DNA of 64,000 bases from Enterobacter sp. EA-1 (GTDB lineage Bacteria > Pseudomonadota > Gammaproteobacteria > Enterobacterales > Enterobacteriaceae), in contig CP025776.1 of the NCBI GenBank assembly GCA_002886105.1, positions 4,402,001-4,466,000 of the forward strand, given 5' to 3'. The notes beneath the pieces are model-generated. The model had not been told where the DNA came from. It saw only the letters and a program-made list of their open reading frames with translations, and ran no database searches. Below are positions 39,528-49,733 of the stretch, one piece after another (the stretch's first letter is position 1; each line of letters opens with the position of its first letter). A program made the position numbers and the translations under genes.

Positions 39528-40586
39528 TCATTTGGCACGGTTGGCTTCTTTGACCTCAGCAACAAACTCCGGCAGATCCCGGGTGCCGCCTGCGCGTACA
39601 TAGCGACACATGCCCGTTGTGGACTCACCGCTTTTACGGAACGTTGCTCCGTCCCACACCCACTCTGCCGACGCCCAGCAGTCGCCAATTCCGCGGCCAC
39701 GTTGGCCCAGCGAGATCGCGCCATCGGCATAGTCCGATGCCGAGTTGGTGATCAACTGCGGGTTTCCTTTCAACGCCTTGTCGATAACCCAATAGCCATA
39801 GCCTTCGTTGTACGCGGCGCGCCAGCAGAGGGTAGAAATCAGCGCATGCTGACTGTCCAGTGGGGTCAGGGTAATATCGTTATCGCCTTCAACCGTCGCT
39901 TCCTGCGGCGATGACAGGCGATCGCATCCATTATCGCCAGATAACGTTGCCAGCAGGCGCGGTTTCAGCGCTTTCACTTCCGCCTCGTTCAGGGTGCGAT
40001 CTTCGCCATCATCCACCGCAACCGCACGGATGACGGGCGCAGCGACAGGTGCCGCAACGCTATTTTCTGCTTTATCCCCTTTTTTACTCAGTGCGCCGGG
40101 CGTCCCGACGCGTCCTTGTACATCGTCGAATTTCAACAACACAGCGGATGCACCCTCGCCAGACAGCACAAACGGCTTCGCGCCGCCCTTAAACTCAACC
40201 TTGCTGCTGCCTTTCACGGCGGCAATCATGCTGCTGGCCTGCTCATCCGATAACCGCCGGTGTCGCTGTCTTCCGCTGCAACATCGCCTTGTGATTTGCC
40301 GTCAATCCACAGCGTCAGTTTTGCCTGCTGTGTTGCATCATCGGTTTCCATCTCCGCCAGCACCACATCGACCGTAACAGGCGTATCCGGCCCGGCTTTG
40401 CGGGTGATCAGCACCGATCCACTGGCTTCTTCTTCTGCGCTATAGCCAGCCGCGCGGCAGGTCAGCGTGTTGTCACACACCACTTCCCAATCTTTATGAT
40501 CAAAGGGAGACGCCGCTGTGTTCCGCCATTGCGGGAAGACTGAGCGCCGCTGCCATCACCAGCGTCGCCTTAATACTGCTGTTCAT
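39528..40586 (-). CDS. DUF1176 exported protein
   Basis: The signal region is MNSSIKATLVMAAALSLPAMAEH. The mature part includes DHKDWEVVCDNTLTCRAAGYSAEEEASGSVLITRKAGP, LSDEQASSMIAAVKGSSKVEFKG, LDSQHALISTLCWRAAYNEGYGYWVIDKAL and a tail ISLGQRGRGIGDCWASAEWVWDGATFRKSGESTTGMCRYVRAGG. Paired cysteines suggest periplasmic disulfides. This is the DUF1176 family, function unknown. About 352 residues; breaks lie near 40525 and 40245. Confidence 0.83.
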
Positions 40587-40812
40587 GCCATCACTCCGTA
40601 ATGAGAAATGGGAAACAGTGTGCAGAAATTATGTGTCAGGGAGAAGTGTATTTTTTGCCTGCGCGCCGGAGGATGATCGGACCCACATATCACGCGCGAA
40701 TGAGAGGAAACCTGCAACATATAGTGGCTGGTTCCCCCATAACATTAGTCCTAAGATACGGTTGATAACGCTTTATAAAACAATAACAAATGCAATAAAA
40801 AGGACTTTCACA

Positions 40813-41837
40813 GTGAAAAACTCTCAAGAATATGCTGGAACGACAAATACTGGCGTACGCCGTCCGGGCGGGAAGGTAAGTCAATCAATAGCAGCAGCTA
40901 CGAATATCAGCATGGATTTGGTCAGGAGTGGTTATTCGATACGGAAAAACTCATTGATGGCTATCATTACGCCTATTTGCAATCCCGGCAGGATTAGTTC
41001 GCAATGGTCAGGTAATGGATATCAATTTATACACCATCAAAAATGAAAAAAGGAACAATACGCGTTATTGGCTGGGTGAGATTTTAAATGCTGAACTGGT
41101 TTCCCCTGCGGAATCCCGAAGAATATTAAAACAGTACCGGCAGAACGGCTGGTATGATGAAATGAAGTCTCAGCTTAACGAAGTCGATGTGGATGGCGAT
41201 ATATTAGACTCGATCGACAAGAGCGATTTTTTAACATAAAGTTTAAGCCGCAAAATTTACGATTATGCAAGCCGTATATGTTTAGTCATACTGACCCGGC
41301 CGTAAAATCAAATTATTACAATCTCATTAACTTTGTTCAGCTTCCTCTTCAGGCCCGCAGCGCAGCAGCATTAGACTTTAAAGCAGGCCATCGTTCTAAA
41401 CCAGAGAGCGGCCAGCGCAACAGCAGCGGCTATCGAACTGAGATCAGTTACATTCACAATGCAATACAGGAAGCGTTATATATCACGCTCTGTCAGCAAT
41501 TTGGCAAAAAACCGAGTAAGCACGGAACCAAAATACCGGGTATGGCACACGCATTGATCTCGCTTTGCAGGAAAATGAAAATACTTACTCTTTTTATGAA
41601 ATAAAAACCCATGCCCACGTTTCATATTGCATTCGTGAGGCAATAGGGCAGTTACTGGAGTATGCTTACTGGCACGATAACGGCATACACATTACTAAAA
41701 TGGTTATCGTTGGAATAACCCCGGCGACGATAGAAGATAATGCCTATATAGAACGGTTACGGGCGCTACACCATATTCCGCTGGAGTATATGCATTACGA
41801 TTTAGACCAGAAAACGTTCTCGCAGAGCGATGAATAA
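40813..41837 (+). CDS. Predicted PD-(D/E)xK nuclease, candidate single-gene restriction/defence protein
   Basis: Joined frames give about 340 residues. The N-terminal part reads WNDKYWRTPSGREGKS, YEYQHGFGQEWLFD, GYHYAYLQS and NNTRYWLGEILNAELVSPAESRRILKQYRQNGWYDEMKSQLNEV, a domain I cannot name. The C-terminal part reads YIHNAIQEALYITL, TGYGTRIDLALQENENTYSFYEIKTHAHVSYCIREAIGQLLEYAYW. Asp about 248, Glu about 262, Lys about 264 and Gln about 279 fit a PD-(D/E)xK site. GTG 40813 has AAGGA eight bases upstream. Breaks lie near 40842, 40990, 41240 and 41530. It is clearly A+T-richer than its neighbours, has no partner gene and ends at a strong terminator. It could be a modification-dependent endonuclease; the function is inferred. 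Confidence 0.6.
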
Positions 41838-41840
41838 AAA

Positions 41841-41870
41841 ACGTCCAGCCAACTTATGCTGGCTGGACGT
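41841..41870. terminator. Bidirectional terminator between the nuclease and ClpP-like genes
   Basis: ACGTCCAGCCA and TGGCTGGACGT form a perfect 11-bp stem with an eight-base loop. A-run on the left and CGGTTTT on the right allow termination for both convergent genes. Confidence 0.88.
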
Positions 41871-41897
41871 CGGTTTTATTCTCCCGTCAGCGCCTGA

Positions 41898-42506
41898 TTA
41901 ATCGAGATTCAGTTCACCGTAGGTTTTCACCACGCGGGAAACGATGCCGTAATCAATGGCTTCTTTGGTGTTCATCCAGTAGTTACGATCCGTATCCTGT
42001 TTCACTTTATCAACCGGCTGTCCGGTTGCATCGGCGATCATGCGGTTAACGCGCTCCAGAGTACGGATGATCTCTTTGGCTTCAATCTCAATATCGCTCG
42101 CCTGACCGCGCACGCCACCCAATGGCTGATGGATCATAAAACGGGTGTTCGGCAGCGAATAACGATGCTCTTTTTCGCCGCCAGCAGGATGGTGATCCCG
42201 GCGCTGGCCACCCAACCGGTGCCAATAATATGCACTTCCGGGGTGATAAATTTGATCATGTCATGGATGGTGTCAGCCGCTTCGACATGGCCACCGGCTA
42301 TTAAGGTAAATTTTGATCGGCGCATCGCTGATGCCCTGTAACAGCAACAGTTGGGTGACGACTTTTTCCGTCAGCGCCCCTCGGGTTAATTTCACCGGAG
42401 ATGATAATAGAGCGGGAATCCAGCAGTTTTGCTGCATCAGCTGGGTTGCGTTGCCAGTTTCGTTCTCTTTTTTATCGTCTTCGTCTTTGCCATTCATAAC
42501 GTGCAT
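41898..42506 (-). CDS. ClpP-like serine protease (second ClpP)
   Basis: The start [26 protein letters not shown] has an acidic, charged N-terminus unlike normal ClpP. The core [90 protein letters not shown] and [22 protein letters not shown] carries the catalytic Ser, His and Asp of ClpP. About 202 residues. It is not beside clpX or another ATPase, so it may use the housekeeping ClpX/ClpA or act alone. Breaks lie near 42395, 42305 and 42175. Confidence 0.85.
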
Positions 42507-42597
42507 GTGCTTTCTCCCCTTCAGGTTATGGAGCTAAGCATAGCCCAACGCAGGTTGAGCGGAAATAACAAGATGTTATCTCCGCCCATGAGCGCCC

Positions 42598-42757
42598 TTA
42601 CCACAGCTCCTCACGCCGCAACCCCGGGGTCTTTTAACTGCTCATCGCTGAGCGCCCGCAACAACGTGCGCCTGCGCTCCCGCAGGTGTTGCCATTTACG
42701 CCAGAGTAAAACAAACCCGATCCACGGGCGCGTCGGTCGATTTTCAAAGAATTCCAT
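42598..42757 (-). CDS. yjiS: YjiS-like DUF1127 small protein
   Basis: The product reads MEFFENRPTRPWIGFVLLWRKWQHLRERRRTLLRALSDEQLKD. After an extra G in GACCCCGGGGTTG it ends PGLRREELW, the DUF1127 signature LSDxxLKDIGLxRxEI. About 52 residues, very basic. It lies divergent to yjiR as in E. coli. DUF1127 proteins in other bacteria affect phosphate and carbon metabolism or RNA turnover; the role here is unknown. A GAGGAG-type site precedes the ATG. Confidence 0.85.
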
Positions 42758-42933
42758 TATCGCTCTCCTCACCAGAACAGAGCGTTATCATCGCAGTGAA
42801 AGGCTGTGACAATACAGATTCAGAAATTACTTTTCTTTAACATACAGATCGCTTAAAACAGTCTATGAATCGCGAAAAACAGGCAGATCTGTACTGGTTT
42901 TTACATCTGTATGGTTAATTCAAAGGATACAGC

Positions 42934-44351
42934 ATGACACGTTACCAACATCTGGCCACGCTGCTGGCGGAACGTATTGAGCAGGGGCTCTATCGCCCGG
43001 GAGAAAAACTCCCTTCGGTACGAAGCCTTAGCCGGGGAACACGGCGTGAGTATCAGCACCGTACAGCAGTCTTACCCGGTGCTGGAAAACCTGCAACTGA
43101 TCACGCCGCAGCCGCGTTCTGGCTATTTCGTCGCGCCGCGCAAGGCACAACCGCCCGTACCGGCGATGTCCCGCCCGGTGCAGCGTCCGGTCGATGTGAC
43201 CCAGTGGGATGAAGTGCTCACGCTGCTTGATGCCCGTACCGATAAGGCCATCATTCCTTTTGGCGGCGGCGCGCCGGATATTACACAGCCAACGCTAAAA
43301 CCCCTGTGGCGCGAAATGAACCGTGTCATACAGCACCAGTTGCATGATGTCCTGAGTTACGACACGCTGCCCGGCCGCCGCGAGCTGCGTGAACAGATCG
43401 CCCGGCTGATGCTTGATGGCGGCACGTCGCTCAGCGCCGACGATATTGTGATCGCCAGCGGTTGCCACGCAGCCCTCACGCTGGCGTTACTGGCGGTTTG
43501 CCAGCCGAGGGAGACATTGTGGCAGTCGAGTCCCCTGTTATTACGGCACCATGCAATTACTGCGCGGGTTAGACATTAAAGCGATTGAGGATCCCCGACC
43601 GATCCCGATGCCGGGATCAGCATTGAAGCTCTGGAACTGGCGCTGGAGCAGTGGCCGATCAAAGGCGTGATCCTTGTGCCCAACTGCAATAACCCGCTCG
43701 GCTTTATCATGCCGGAAGCACGCAAAAGGCGGTGCTGTCGCTGGCGCAACGCCACGACATTGTGATTTTCGAAGACGATATTTATGGCGAACTGGCCACT
43801 GATTATCCACGGCCGTCAACCATCAAATCCTATGATATCGATGGTCGTGTGCTGCTCTGCAGCTCAGTGACCAAAACCGTTGCACCGGGGCTACGGGTCG
43901 GCTGGATCGCACCGGGGCGTTATCTCGATCGGGTATTGCATAAAAATATGCCGCCATCGGCACAAACGTACCCGGCACACAGCTGGCCGTGGCAGCATTT
44001 ATTCGTGATGGCCATTATCACCGCCATGTGCGCCGCATGCGCCAGATCTACCAGCATCAGCTGGAAACCTATACCTGTTGGGTGCGCCAGTATTTCCCGT
44101 GCGGTATCTGTAACCCGTCCGCAAGGGGGGCTATCTGCTGTGGGTTGAACTACCGGAGACCGTCGATATGGTGTGCGTTTCCCGCGCCCTGTGCCGGTTA
44201 AAAATCCAGATTGCGCCGAGGGCTCACTGTTCTCTGCTTCCGGTAAGTATCGTAACTGCCTGCGACTTAACTGTGCGCTGCCGCTGACGGAAGCCAACCG
44301 GGAAACCATCAAACACTGGGCGTGGCGATCCATAACGCCTTAGAGGCGTAA
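42934..44351 (+). CDS. yjiR: YjiR, MocR-type GntR/aminotransferase regulator
   Basis: The N-terminal GntR winged helix is MTRYQHLATLLAERIEQGLYRPGEKLPSVRSLSAEHGVSISTVQQSY. The C-terminal aminotransferase-I domain contains PNCNNPLGFIMP, VIFEDDIYGELA and the PLP-lysine motif SSVTKTVAPGLRVGW. It ends near VAIHNALEA. About 471 residues, equal to E. coli YjiR. Breaks lie near 43035, 43500, 43590, 43725, 43955, 44125, 44215 and 44320. MocR regulators bind PLP and often control amino-acid or vitamin genes; the target is not known. Confidence 0.92.
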
Positions 44352-45059
44352 TACTTTGCCATTTGGTGATGTGTCCTGCGTAAAAAGGCGTAGATCTTCC
44401 GGGAGATCGCTTTATTAAGCTGGCACAGCTGGCCTCCGTCAGCCCAAAAAACGGCCAATCTCTTTCAGGTTCATTTCATGCTGATAGTAGAGGATGAAGA
44501 TCGTTTGCTCGCGGGGAGCAAGTTGCGCCAGCGCACTACCCAGCATATGCCCCACCAGCATCTCCTCTTCCAGTGGGCGACTGACAAGCGAAGAGGGCAC
44601 AGTTCCTTTTTCTTGCAGGCTCTCAAGACTCTCCAGCTCGCTGGCGGAACAGAGTTGCAAATACGCCTGCCGGGGATTCGAATGTCATTGAGAGTCGCGT
44701 GCTAACGTCTGTAAAACAGGGGGTTTTCCCCGGCTCACTCACCAGTTGCCGTATCGCATCGTTGAGTTTGTGTGTTTGTTGCCGCAAACGCCTCGGGCGC
44801 CAGTCCAGTTTACGCAGCTCATCCAGTACGGCGCCGCGTATACGTTGCGCGGCATAACCGGCAAAGCCATCGTCCGGGTGCCCATAGCGCCGTAAAGAGG
44901 AGAGTAGCCCCATTAGCGCAATTTGCCGCATATCGTCCTTATCCAGCACAGTACTTGTTTGCCAAACTGCCTGACGATTTTACCCACCAGCGGTAAATAA
45001 TCGCGGAGATAACGCGTTTCGTCGGTTGGGGTTAAAATGTTTGTATCTGTATACGTCAT
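44340..45059 (-). CDS. FliA/LafS-like sigma-28 factor
   Basis: MTYTDTNILTPTDETRYLRDYLPLVGKIVRQFGKQ leads into VLDKDDMRQIALMGLLSSLRRYGHPDDGFAGYAAQRIRGAVLDELRKLDWRPRRLRQQTHKLNDAIRQL, which is sigma region 2-3 of the FliA group. Region 4 is LAQLAPREQTIFILYYQHEMNLKEIGRFLGLTEA. About 239 residues. It differs clearly from chromosomal FliA (for example DWRPRRLRQQ against DWVPRSVRR) and is more like lateral-flagellum LafS. No flagellar genes are near. Breaks lie near 44945, 44690, 44660 and 44450; the 3' end is uncertain and touches the yjiR end. Confidence 0.75.
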
Positions 45060-45458
45060 CAATTCCCTGTTGATTCAACCAGCCTTCATTTTAATTCTCG
45101 CTGGAAATAAGCAACAGGCATGCCAAATTTTTAAATATTAGAAATCAAAGATTAAGAAAAAAGAGGAAGTTTTAATTCCGATAAATTCGCAAAAGGAAAT
45201 TTCTGCGGAAACAAAAATGCCGCTACGTTTACCGGGATAATATTTTGCAAATCATGCTATGGAAGAAATGAGAGCAAAAATGTACAGTAAGAAAAAACTA
45301 AACCGCTTGCCATGTGCCGGCGTTTTGTTACAGCACTTGAGTGCATTGAGAAATAAAACCATTCGTCTTCAGGCATTAATCATTATTTATGCCGGCGGGT
45401 CGCCACCATCAATCGTACTTACGAACCCTGACTGACAGTTAAAACACCATGCAATTTT
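45060..45458. other. A+T-rich divergent control region, sigma factor/CadC-like gene
   Basis: The tract is A+T-rich (TTTTTAAATATTAGAAATCAAAGATTAAGAAAAAAG type). Apart from the weak small ORF at 45259-45435 it shows no gene. I saw no convincing promoter boxes for either neighbour. Confidence 0.4.
45259..45435 (+). CDS. Possible small ORF, 58 residues
   Basis: An ATG (45259) to TGA (45433) frame encodes a short basic peptide beginning MEEMRAKMYSKKKLNRLPC. It lies between divergent regulators and has only a weak ribosome site. I know no homologue, and the frame may be a chance opening. Confidence 0.2.
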   Translation: MEEMRAKMYSKKKLNRLPCAGVLLQHLSALRNKTIRLQALIIIYAGGSPPSIVLTNPD

Positions 45459-46401
45459 ATGAATAAAAATTATTGTGCAATAAATAACTGGCTGATTGAT
45501 GTCCCGTCAGGATCTATTCTTCATTTAGTGACCGGAGAACGAAAACGCCCTCGGGCGCCTATCAACTCAAACTGCTTGATGTCCTGCAACAGAATGCCGG
45601 GAAAATTTTAACGCGCGAGGAACTGACCACGCTGGTCTGGGAACGCCGGGTGATTGGCAATAACAGTCTGCCAAACGCTATTCACGCTCTGCGCGCCGCT
45701 CTTGAGGATGACGGCAAGCAGCAACGGATCATTCGCACGATCCCGAAACATGGATATGTTCTGGAAGCGGAATATTGCCGGATGGTGGAAAAGACGAAGA
45801 GGAGATCAATCTCACCAGTGTGCTGCCAGCACAGGACGATGAAGAGGTGCTGTTCGACGAAGCTTTTGATACGACAGAACATGAACCCGCGGATACGTAT
45901 TCCCTGTTGCCTGACACGATGTCTCCCACGCTGCAACGCGAAGAGCAGTCGCTTCCATCACGCGGTCAACGGTGGAAAATCGCGCTGGTTTTTCTTGTTA
46001 TTGCTTTGGGTAGCGCTGCGCTGGGTTACTCCTTCATTCCGCGCAGAGAAACGCCGGAAGTGAGGGAAATCGCGCAAAATATTTACAGCAATATCCGCAT
46101 CTTTACCGTCCCCGGGCGCGAGAGCGATCAGGCTCTCCAACAGACAACCTTCCTGCGGTTAAGAGAGACTTACTACAATATAAATCAACAACTTAAATCA
46201 AAATCAATGCAAATGAGCGTGTATTATAACGATGAAAACCAGACGCTGAATTACACCCTGCGCCTGTATAACGTCTGTCAGCAGAAAGTGCTGGCGATGC
46301 AGATCTACCACTCGCGATCCAATGCCACCCTGCTTAATAACTTAATTCTCAGCGAAACCCGGAGAAAGCTCAATGAAATGGCTCCCTGCAAAACGCCGTA
46401 A
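45459..46401 (+). CDS. CadC/ToxR-like transmembrane transcription regulator
   Basis: The N-terminal OmpR-type winged helix (about residues 10-105) reads NNWLIDVPSGSILHLVTGERKRLGAYQLKLLDVLQQNAGKILTREELTTLVWERRVIGNNSLPNAIHALRAALEDDGKQQRIIRTIPKHGYVLEAEY. An acidic linker follows, then one membrane helix WKIALVFLVIALGSAALGYSFI (about 170-190) and a periplasmic domain ending SETRRKLNEMAPCKTP. Two extra bases in CGCCCTCGGGCGC (about 45550) and one near 45790 cause breaks. Such regulators sense outside signals and bind DNA directly. The stop overlaps the next gene. Confidence 0.82.
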
Positions 46402-46856
46402 ACAGTCTGTTGCGCTGATGCTGACAGCCCTTCTCGCCACCGGCAGGCGCGCAATTACACCGCGCTAACGCCGTCATGCAGCAAAACGTTGATGAAGTTA
46501 CGCAGTTTGGCTTTTTATGACCTGATGCTGCGCCAAAAGAGTTATACGACTCGCACATGACCACGAAGGGAAATACCATACAGAGCAATATCACCAGCCC
46601 TGATGATAATCAGTTCGTCCTCAAAGGGAATTTCGTGCAAACCCGACAACAGGGTAAGACCTATTATTTCAGCTACTCACCCATCTATTTAATGTCATCA
46701 CAGAATAGCCGCATGATTAATGGGAATGTGGATCTACTGACTCATACCGGGTTCTGGATACAGCAATATGAGGCGGATAATGTCCCGCTGGTGAGTATGC
46801 AAAACGGCCTCATTTTTTCTCTACCCATTGGATGCCAGATAGCGTACGTCCGTTGA
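46373..46856 (+). CDS. Small partner protein of the CadC-like regulator
   Basis: ATG 46373 lies inside the 3' end of the regulator gene, so translation is coupled. The N-terminus MKWLPAKRRKQSVALMLTALLATGQA looks like a signal anchor. The C-terminal part reads MTTKGNTIQSNITSPDDNQFVLKGNFVQTRQQGKTYYFSYSPIYLMSSQNSRMINGNVDLLTHTGFWIQQYEADNVPLVSMQNGLIFSLPIGCQIAYVR. About 160 residues after indels near 46443, 46510 and 46555. No family is recognised with confidence. The layout recalls ToxR-ToxS, TcpP-TcpH or MarT-FidL pairs, where a small membrane protein stabilises the regulator. Confidence 0.6.
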
Positions 46857-47100
46857 ACAGACGGAGCGGAGCATCTGCTCTTTGCGTCCGGGGTAGTTAT
46901 TCGGTGCAATAAATTTAAATAAATCCCCCCTCCGGAACAATCGCAAAACACCTTTTAAATTTTCACTACCTGCGTCTCAATCTCGCATCCCTTCTGTGAC
47001 AGGGATAACAAATTACAGATGGAGACATTCTTTATTCTTTCCGAACTTTGCACCGTATGCTGCGCCATTATTTCTGGCGGAAACAAACAGGAAGAAGAGA

Positions 47101-48376
47101 ATGTTTCAGGCAAAACAAGTCGATATTTCCGGGATTGGTCCTTGCTGCGCAGATTTTACCGTCGAATACGCCTTACTGGTAAAGATAAATTCTACGTTGC
47201 GTATTACAACGAACACCATTGCATTACCGTCGCCAGCCGCGCAGAGGAAGAGACCACGTGGCAAATCAGCTATCCCACCGGTGAGTGGCTGGCCGATAAA
47301 AACAGGTACATGCATCAGACTGAGTTTGACAGTCACAACTATCTGACGCTGGCGATGGATAATCAGGGGCATCTCCATCTCTCCGGCAATATGCATAAAG
47401 ATAAAATGGTTTGGTTCCGGTCAACCCGCCCCTATGACATTCACTCGCTTGCGCAGGGAACCATGACCGGAATACGTGAAGAGAGCGCCACCTACCCGCT
47501 TTTTTTCAGGGTGCGAACGGCGAATTACTTTTCCGCTATCGCGACGGAGAGAGCGGCAACGGCGATGATATTTATAACCGCTGGAACGCGGCCAAACAGT
47601 GCTGGGAAGATTGCTGGAACAGCCGCTGTTAAGCGGCAGCGGGTTACGCAACGCCTACGCCCGTTTACCGATTATCGGCCCGGATAAGCAGTGGCACATG
47701 ATCTGGATGTGGCGCGATACGCCTCACTGTGAAACCTGCCACGATCTCTCTTATGCCCGCAGCCCCGATATGATCAACTGGTTCACATACCGGGCAACCG
47801 TGCCCGCTGCCGATAACCCTCGAACGCGGCGACATTGTTGACCCCGCGCAGGTACAGCAAGGCCTGATCAACATGAGCCAGAACATCGGCTTTGACAGCC
47901 GGGCCGCGTGCTCATCACCGGCACCGCTACGATGCTAACGGGTTTTCTCAGGCATGGATCGCCCGTGCTGACCATAACGGCTGGCGCACCCGGCAAATCA
48001 GCAACTGGGATTTTCGCTGGGATTTCCGGGGCATGGGGTCGATTCCCCGGATGTCATCCTCTCTGCGCCGCAGTGCAAAGCTCACACACTGTGACGTTCC
48101 AGCTTCACGACGGAACGTGCGGTCGCTGGTATCTGGATGAAGAAACACTGGATGTCAGCCGTGTCGACGAGGGTCCCGTCACTCCCCTTCCCGATGCGTT
48201 TTATCAACCTGATAACGATGCTGCACCCGGGGCTGAAGTGAACATTGTCAGCGAACTTTATCAGCCTGAACCCCGGCATTTTTTACGTTGGCAAGCACTG
48301 CCTATCCAGCGGGATGTCCCGTCCGGTAAGGCAACAGGTCCTCGGAAAACTGACACTCATCAGCATCAACGCTTAG
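47101..48376 (+). CDS. BNR-repeat carbohydrate-active protein (BNR_4 family)
   Basis: It starts MFQAKQVDISGIGPCCADFTVEYALL without a signal peptide, so it is probably cytoplasmic. Propeller segments follow: NYLTLAMDNQGHLHLSGNMHKDKMVWFRSTRPYDIHS, LLFRYRDGESGNGDDIYNRW, WHMIWMWRDTPHCETCHDLSYARSPDMINW and WRTRQISNWDFRWDFRG. This resembles PF15892-type proteins, some of which are polysaccharide lyases. About 424 residues, stop TAG 48374-48376 after indel correction. It lies 24 bases before a sugar symporter, suggesting intracellular breakdown of an imported oligosaccharide. Breaks are frequent, for example near 47190, 47510, 47620, 47820, 47905, 48060 and 48310. Confidence 0.75.
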
Positions 48377-48400
48377 TCCCCCTGAGAAGAGGATAAAAAC

Positions 48401-49733
48401 ATGCTCTCCGCTGCCTCGAAAAGCGCCTACATACGTATCAGTTTGTGTTTGTTCCTGTTTTATTTTTCATGGTCCACCAGTTGGTCATTTTTAGCGATTT
48501 GGCTGGGTGACAGCATCGGGTTTACCAGCACGCAGATTGGCTACACGCTCTCGATCAATGCCCTGTTTGCGCTCGCGATCAAACCTATCTTCGGCTTTAT
48601 CATGGATAAGCTGGGCCTGAAAAAAACCGCTGCTGATCGCGGTGGCTATCGCGTCCATTTTGCCGCACCGTTCTTTATCTATATTTACCAGTACCTGCTG
48701 ACCACTCACCGAGTACTGGGCATGCTCGCTGGCGGTTTGTATCTGGGCACCGCCTACCTTGCAGGCGTGTTAGTGTTTGAAACCTATGCCGACCGCTACA
48801 GTCGCGCGTTTGGTTTTGAGTTTGGCCGGGTGAGAATGTGGGGATCGCTGGGCTGGGCTGTCGCCTCTATTTTGCCGGTCAGTTATTCAACATTAACCCG
48901 CATATCAACTTTATGATCACCTCCTGCGGCGCGATCGCCGTACTGGTTATGCTCACCACGCTCAGAACACAAGGTGAAGGCATTGACTGGCAGGCGGTTA
49001 ATGCGTCGCGAAAAGAGGTGGTGAACCGAAAAGACGTGCGGATGCTGTTTCACCATGCCAGCTTCTGGGTGTTGATGCTGTTTTACGGCGGCATTATCTG
49101 GATGATGCAAAGCGCCGAACAGCAGTTTCCGCGCTACTTTGTCACCTTCTTTGCCGATCATCAGACCGGGAATGCTGTACTGGGTTACATGGGATTTGTA
49201 CAGTCAGCCTGTGAATTCGTGCTGATGTTTTCGGTTCCCTTTTTGATCAACCGTATTGGCGCACGCAATGGGCTACTGGTCGCCGGTTTTGTGATTGGTC
49301 TGCGTCTGGTGCTGTCTGCACTGGCCACGCATCCGTGGATGATCATCGTGATTAAACCCCCTTTATGGCCTCGAAATGGCGCTGCTGCTGGTGTCGATAT
49401 TTAAGTTCCTTGCAGAACATTTCGATAAACGCCTGACCGGCACGATCTACATGGTGCTGGGTTGTTTTAATTACACCGGGCATCACGGCCATCAACCCCA
49501 TTGCCGGGCACTATTACGATACATACGGTTTTGCCGCCACCTATCTGGTGATGGGATGCATCGCATGGCTGATCACGCTGGCAGGCATCAAATTTCTCGG
49601 GGAAACAAACCCACAGAACACCAGAGATATTCGGCGGACACAACAGGGTAAGCAGCCTGCCGGAGAGCAAATAAAGGGTCGGGCAGGTTTCCGGAAAGCA
49701 TGTTGTGACGGGTTACCTGCCCGACATATCTGA
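48401..49733 (+). CDS. Oligosaccharide:H+ symporter (LacY-type MFS)
   Basis: MLSAASKSAYIRISLCLFLFYFSWSTSWSFLAIWLGDSIGFTSTQIGYTLSINALFALAIKPIFGFIMDKLGLKK gives the first helices of the LacY family. FEFGRVRMWGSLGWAVAS is the family signature near residue 140. There are 12 helices. Frames change near 48635, 48880, 49360 and 49470. The end is unclear: in the frame of the last helix (GCIAWLITLAGIKFLGE) the stop is 49733, but one indel in CTCGGGG would end it near 49675 or 49651. It is paired with the BNR gene upstream. Confidence 0.85.
49678..49725. terminator. Long inverted repeat at the MFS/activator 3' ends
   Basis: GTCGGGCAGGT and ACCTGCCCGAC (11 bp) flank a 26-base loop and overlap the stop codon of the leftward sigma-54 activator. 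The repeat may terminate the convergent MFS transcript; there is TTTTT after 49736. Confidence 0.5.

Noticed and set aside
40600-41837. Prophage or integrative element carrying the nuclease gene
   Set aside because: No integrase, attachment repeats or phage genes are found; only a single gene with different base composition.
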